A stretch of 64,000 nt of DNA, taken from the NCBI GenBank assembly GCA_041391665.1, contig JAWKNO010000001.1:62001-126000 (forward strand). The letters are read 5' to 3'. Position 1 is the first letter of the stretch, and every line of letters starts with the position of its first letter. Below the pieces are notes generated by a model that was not told the DNA's origin, did not search any database, and worked only from the letters and a program-made list of their open reading frames with translations. Below are positions 60,740-64,000 of the stretch, piece by piece. This DNA is from Bacteroidia bacterium (GTDB lineage Bacteria; Bacteroidota; Bacteroidia; J057). Both the position numbers and the translations under genes were made by a program.

Positions 60740-62164
60740 GTGGCTAAGGAACCCTCAATCATACAAAAAAGGGTTGACCGGGTCAGGCGCCTGCTCAAAT
60801 CCCCCAATGCCCATATACGGGCATTGATGAGTGTATTGCACCCCACAGAAATTGCGCAGGTGCTGGAGGACACCACACCTGAAATTCAGGAGAGGATTTT
60901 AAAGGAACTTCCCCCGGAGCTTATTTCAGAGGCCATCTCGGAAATGGATGAAGATACCAATCCGGGGCAGCTCCTGACCTTACTTCACCCGGAGATTGCC
61001 TCTGCACTCATCAGCGAACTGGCACCCGACGATGCTGCCGACCTTTTGGCCCAGATTCCGGAGGAGTACAAGCAGAAAATCCTCTACTATATGCCGGCAG
61101 AGGATGGCTCGGTCATTACAAAACTCCTCACTTACGAAGAAGATACAGCGGGCGGCCTGATGAACCCTGAGCTCGTAGTTGTCAGAGTTTCGATGACAAA
61201 ACTCGATGCATTAAGGGAAGTAGTGAGGCAGTCGGAAGATCAGGATGAATTTTACACAATCTATGTAGTGGATGAGGAAAACCGGCTGGTGGGTTTTCTC
61301 ACTTTCCGGTCCCTGTTTCTCGCCCGGAATACCGAGCCTGTGCGAAATATCATGGAAACCGAAATCATCTCGGTAAGTGTCAATACTGACCAGGAAGAGG
61401 TTGCCAAAATGATGGGACAGTACAACCTGCCTACACTTCCGGTAGTAGATGAAAATAATATTCTTCTGGGTCGGATCACCTTCGATGACGTCATGGATGT
61501 CATGGAAGAGGAAAACACAGAAGACATTTTGAGTTTTGCAGGGGTATCAGACGGAGAAAACCTTCGCGGAGGCTGGTCCAACGCAGTAAAAAGCCGGATG
61601 CCGTGGTTGCTGATCAATCTGATTACGGCAGCTATAGCGGGGATTGTTATTTCTATGTTTGATGCGACAATTGAAAAACTGGTTTTGCTGACGACACTTA
61701 TGCCGGTGATTGCAGGCGTTTCGGGAAATGGCGCTACACAAACACTCGCCGTTACGATACGTCGTATTTCTACCAATGGTATTCCCGCAAGAAAAGCACT
61801 GAGAGTGGTTTTGAAGGAAGTAAGTGTAGGGGCGATCAATGGCTTGATCCTCGGTGCAGTTGTATCTATTGTGGTGACGTTCATCAACCCCAATCCCAAT
61901 CCTCAGTTTGTGGCAATCATGGGACTGGTGGTATTTATTTCCATGTTTGGAAATCTTATGCTTGCCGGTTTTGCGGGTTCTTTCATCCCTATTACCCTGG
62001 AGAGGCTGGGGGTTGACCCGGCCGTAGCCTCTTCCATATTGATTACGGCTTTTACCGATATTGTAGGATATCTTCTACTTTTTGGGTTGGCGGCAAAAGT
62101 ATTAATCCCGCTTGTGAGTACGGTCGCTGAGGCCGGAATTAATTTTATCAATCCCATCCTGTAA
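60740..62164 (+). CDS. mgtE: MgtE magnesium transporter
   Basis: The 474-residue protein begins with a GTG codon (MAKEPSIIQKRVDRVRRLLK). The order is standard: N-terminal helical domain (about 30-130, LHPTEIAQVLEDTTPEIQER); two CBS domains (about 135-255, NRLVGFLTFRSLF, LGRITFDDVMDVMEEENTED); plug helix; and five membrane segments (about 285-470) with the Mg-site region MPVIAGVSGNGATQTLAVTI. The CBS and N domains close the channel when cytoplasmic Mg is high. The last 63 bp overlap the convergent ABC gene. No M-box-type leader is obvious in the 177-bp gap upstream. Confidence 0.95.
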   Translation: MAKEPSIIQKRVDRVRRLLKSPNAHIRALMSVLHPTEIAQVLEDTTPEIQERILKELPPELISEAISEMDEDTNPGQLLTLLHPEIASALISELAPDDAADLLAQIPEEYKQKILYYMPAEDGSVITKLLTYEEDTAGGLMNPELVVVRVSMTKLDALREVVRQSEDQDEFYTIYVVDEENRLVGFLTFRSLFLARNTEPVRNIMETEIISVSVNTDQEEVAKMMGQYNLPTLPVVDENNILLGRITFDDVMDVMEEENTEDILSFAGVSDGENLRGGWSNAVKSRMPWLLINLITAAIAGIVISMFDATIEKLVLLTTLMPVIAGVSGNGATQTLAVTIRRISTNGIPARKALRVVLKEVSVGAINGLILGAVVSIVVTFINPNPNPQFVAIMGLVVFISMFGNLMLAGFAGSFIPITLERLGVDPAVASSILITAFTDIVGYLLLFGLAAKVLIPLVSTVAEAGINFINPIL

Positions 62165-62869
62165 ATCTGCGCGGGTGCTGCGATCTGTATTGGTTTCAAT
62201 CATTTCAATATCACCATCCCGAAGGCGAATGATCTGCTGAGCATATTTGGCAATATCTTCTTCGTGCGTTACAACGATAATCGTATTCCCGGCCTGATGC
62301 AGATCATCAAACAGACCCATAATTTCATAAGAGGTTTTGGTATCAAGGTTTCCTGTAGGCTCATCGGCAAGAATGATGGACGGGTTGTTGACCAAAGCCC
62401 GGGCAACGGCAACGCGCTGGCGTTGGCCACCTGAAAGTTCGTTGGGTTTATGGTTCATACGGTCTGCCAGTCCGACACTGTCGAGGACCTCCTTGGCCCG
62501 CTGGTTGCGCGCAGACTTATTCAAACCGGCATATACCAGTGGAAGCGCTACGTTTTCAAGGGCTGAAGCCCTTGGCAAAAGGTTAAAAGTCTGGAAGACA
62601 AATCCGATTTCTTTGTTTCGAACATGTGCGAGATCGGCATCAGCCATATTGCTGACATTGGTGCTATTGAGAAAATAGTTCCCCCCGGAAGGAGTGTCGA
62701 GACAGCCCAGTATATTCATCAGTGTGGACTTTCCGGAACCCGAAGGCCCCATAATCGCGACGTATTGGTTGGGGAAAATTTCCAGCGAAACAGCGTTGAG
62801 CGCGTTAATGCTTACCGTGCCCATCTGATAGGTCTTGCGAATGTTTTCCAGCTTAATGATTGGCTCCAT
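62102..62869 (-). CDS. ABC transporter ATP-binding protein (LolD/MacB type)
   Basis: The 255-residue protein has all NBD motifs: Walker A GPSGSGKST at 41-49, Q-loop region GFVFQTFNLLPRASALENVA, signature LSGGQRQRVAVARAL (about 144-158), Walker B IILADEPTGNLD and the switch His in IIVVTHEEDI. The YVAIMGPSGSGKSTLMNILG and NLLPRASALENV segments place it with lipoprotein-release/macrolide-export ATPases (LolD/MacB). Its permease is not in the window. The C-terminal tail (ADLQDGIDKINSGLS) is encoded within the 63 bp that overlap mgtE on the other strand. Confidence 0.94.
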   Translation of the reverse strand: MEPIIKLENIRKTYQMGTVSINALNAVSLEIFPNQYVAIMGPSGSGKSTLMNILGCLDTPSGGNYFLNSTNVSNMADADLAHVRNKEIGFVFQTFNLLPRASALENVALPLVYAGLNKSARNQRAKEVLDSVGLADRMNHKPNELSGGQRQRVAVARALVNNPSIILADEPTGNLDTKTSYEIMGLFDDLHQAGNTIIVVTHEEDIAKYAQQIIRLRDGDIEMIETNTDRSTRADLQDGIDKINSGLSDRTHKRD

Positions 62870-62945
62870 ACAACTATACTGTTGAATCTAATAACAGGGA
62901 ATCTGGATGAAAGTTACAAATCTTTCCCCTGCTTCGGACAGTTTT

Positions 62946-62977
62946 TTTGTCAGAGAACCTCAGTTATCATAGATTTG
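62946..62977 (+). promoter_or_regulatory. Promoter TTTG / TAGATTTG of the lipoprotein gene
   Basis: TTTG at 62946-62949 and TAGATTTG at 62970-62977 are 20 bp apart, the expected layout of Bacteroidota -33/-7 promoters. The lipoprotein ATG at 63028 is 51 bp downstream. Confidence 0.6.
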
Positions 62978-63027
62978 TGTATATTTCATTTCAATCTAAA
63001 GCCATCGACCGCCATATAAATGCCTAT

Positions 63028-63903
63028 ATGACGCTTCGTAACATATGGATTCTTCCTGTTTTTCTGCTGAGCATCCCTGCTTTGTGGCTTAGCTCCGGCT
63101 GCGGGGAAGAATTTACAGAAGAGCCTCCGTTTTCCATGGTAACAGACACCGTTTTTCTCGATGTCGATGCATGGTATTATATTGGAAAAGAACCCAGTCA
63201 GATTGATGGCGTACTCGCCTATCCGTTTTCCTACCAGATCTTTGAAACCTTTTTTGATGGTTTTCTCCTCAATGCGCAGGATCGGGTTTATTCCATTGGA
63301 ATTGATGAAAAACTCGAGGACCGTGCGGTATTTCTCGATACCAAAATGGTAGCAGGAGATACGCTTTATAAAAATTCTTCCTTCCGCTACAACCTGATCA
63401 TTGATGTAAAACGCGATGAGAAGACGGGTGAAGAAGTGTATTATATTCTGCGAAGATCAAAAATAGGGGTGAGGAGAATCAGAGAACGGGCCATTTGGGT
63501 AATTTCTCCCAGCCATGGGATCCTGGCAGTTGCAGATTTCAGTATCGGCTATACAGATGGTCAGGTTACGCTGAATATGGTTGGCGATCCTGACTATTTC
63601 CGCGATCCGGCACTGATTCAGAAAATCAAATACTACGACAACGACATTACCTGGCTGGTAGATCAGGACAGGCATATCATTTATGAGTTTGATAAAAATA
63701 AAGCCGTTCTCAAAAGCCGCGATTTTCAGGCTGGAGAAGACTTATATGAATACAAGTTCAATAAAACCAATACCCGCGAGCTGATCGATTTTCAAATAAA
63801 ACTGGAAAACAACTCCGTCAAACTCATCGCAGGCGATTCATGTTTCTTCTTTTCAGATCTGCTCGAACTTCAACGGTCGGCTTCCTGTGCCAACGAACGG
63901 TAA
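63028..63903 (+). CDS. Lipoprotein of unknown function
   Basis: Start chosen at 63028 (MTLRNIWILPVFLLSIPALW), 291 residues, with a lipoprotein signal ending LSSGCGEE. The mature protein is beta-rich, with repeats of aromatic and Asp residues (DTVFLDVDAWYYIG, YNLIIDVKRDEKTGEEVYYI, DPDYFRDPALIQKIKYYDND). I do not recognise a family. It is transcribed away from the ABC gene, from the promoter at 62946. The last Cys pair (DSCFFF, SASCANER) is near the C-terminus. Confidence 0.75.
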   Translation: MTLRNIWILPVFLLSIPALWLSSGCGEEFTEEPPFSMVTDTVFLDVDAWYYIGKEPSQIDGVLAYPFSYQIFETFFDGFLLNAQDRVYSIGIDEKLEDRAVFLDTKMVAGDTLYKNSSFRYNLIIDVKRDEKTGEEVYYILRRSKIGVRRIRERAIWVISPSHGILAVADFSIGYTDGQVTLNMVGDPDYFRDPALIQKIKYYDNDITWLVDQDRHIIYEFDKNKAVLKSRDFQAGEDLYEYKFNKTNTRELIDFQIKLENNSVKLIAGDSCFFFSDLLELQRSASCANER

Positions 63904-64000
63904 CTCCGCATGACACTGTTTCGGGGGGAATTTTTATTCCTACCCATTCTACCCGCCTTTTTGGTATTTTTACCGCGGTAAACTGGTAACTATGAAAAGA

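Noticed and set aside
63992..64000. ATGAAAAGA at the right edge as the start of a new gene
   Set aside because: Only three codons are visible, which is too little to support a call, although MKR is a common signal-peptide start.

Overview
The window reads as chromosome from a member of the Bacteroidota, most likely a gliding, polymer-degrading Saprospiria-type organism. The phylum call rests on type IX secretion C-terminal domains (3.8, 20 and 51 kb), a gliding-motility-type C-terminal domain, a TonB receptor with an STN domain beside a DUF4249 lipoprotein, many SpII lipoproteins, TAnnTTTG-type -7 boxes, and weak or absent Shine-Dalgarno sequences. The family-level placement is only an inference. 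No rRNA, tRNA, CRISPR array or complete insertion sequence was seen.

Layout. 0-6 kb (minus strand): a DUF1501 / cytochrome-c-DUF1549-DUF1553 pair, an M23 peptidase and a secreted vanadium-haloperoxidase-like protein. 6.2-13.4 kb: an envelope-stress cluster. Two tandem AraC-type regulators are followed by small membrane proteins (Thivi_2564-like, lmo0937-like, YtxH-like, holin-like), an OmpA-type lipoprotein, a beta-barrel protein, an AI-2E-family transporter and a cupin. Five 65-bp promoter modules with identical internal spacing lie in this cluster and nowhere else I looked. They tie it together as a regulon, and one of them appears to drive a small RNA. 13.5-17.7 kb: two tandem HTH-Panacea/RelE-like toxin-antitoxin pairs, then an HNH endonuclease and a secreted protein of unknown function. 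18-28.4 kb: a secreted adhesin-like protein, a cytoplasmic peptidoglycan-binding protein and a four-gene TonB receptor operon.

28.4-49 kb is mostly metabolic and envelope functions: aldo/keto reductase, penicillin acylase, SanA-like protein, A-type Fe-S carrier, phosphotriesterase-like and CBM9-like lipoproteins, methyltransferase, membrane guanylate/adenylate cyclase, DUF1080 hydrolase, Uma2 nuclease, a GH3 glycosidase with a serine hydrolase, TIGR01777 oxidoreductase and a class V aminotransferase. 49-55 kb is an accessory region. It holds a very large secreted protein with dockerin-like and cohesin-like segments, then the debris of two Rhs loci (one retaining a toxin tip and an intact Imm32-like immunity gene), LRR proteins and several palindromic repeats. 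55-60 kb is a translationally coupled minus-strand operon: DUF4956 membrane protein, CotH-type protein, VTC polyphosphate polymerase, a small protein and an HNH nuclease. 60-64 kb holds mgtE, an ABC ATPase and a lipoprotein.

The most noteworthy items are the five-copy promoter module with its candidate small RNA, the duplicated Panacea toxin-antitoxin cassettes with a mosaic divergence pattern, the orphan Rhs tip plus immunity gene broken by one base, and a family of TGAG...TCGAAG palindromes. One copy of that family lies in frame inside the aldo/keto reductase gene and another splits an Rhs core.
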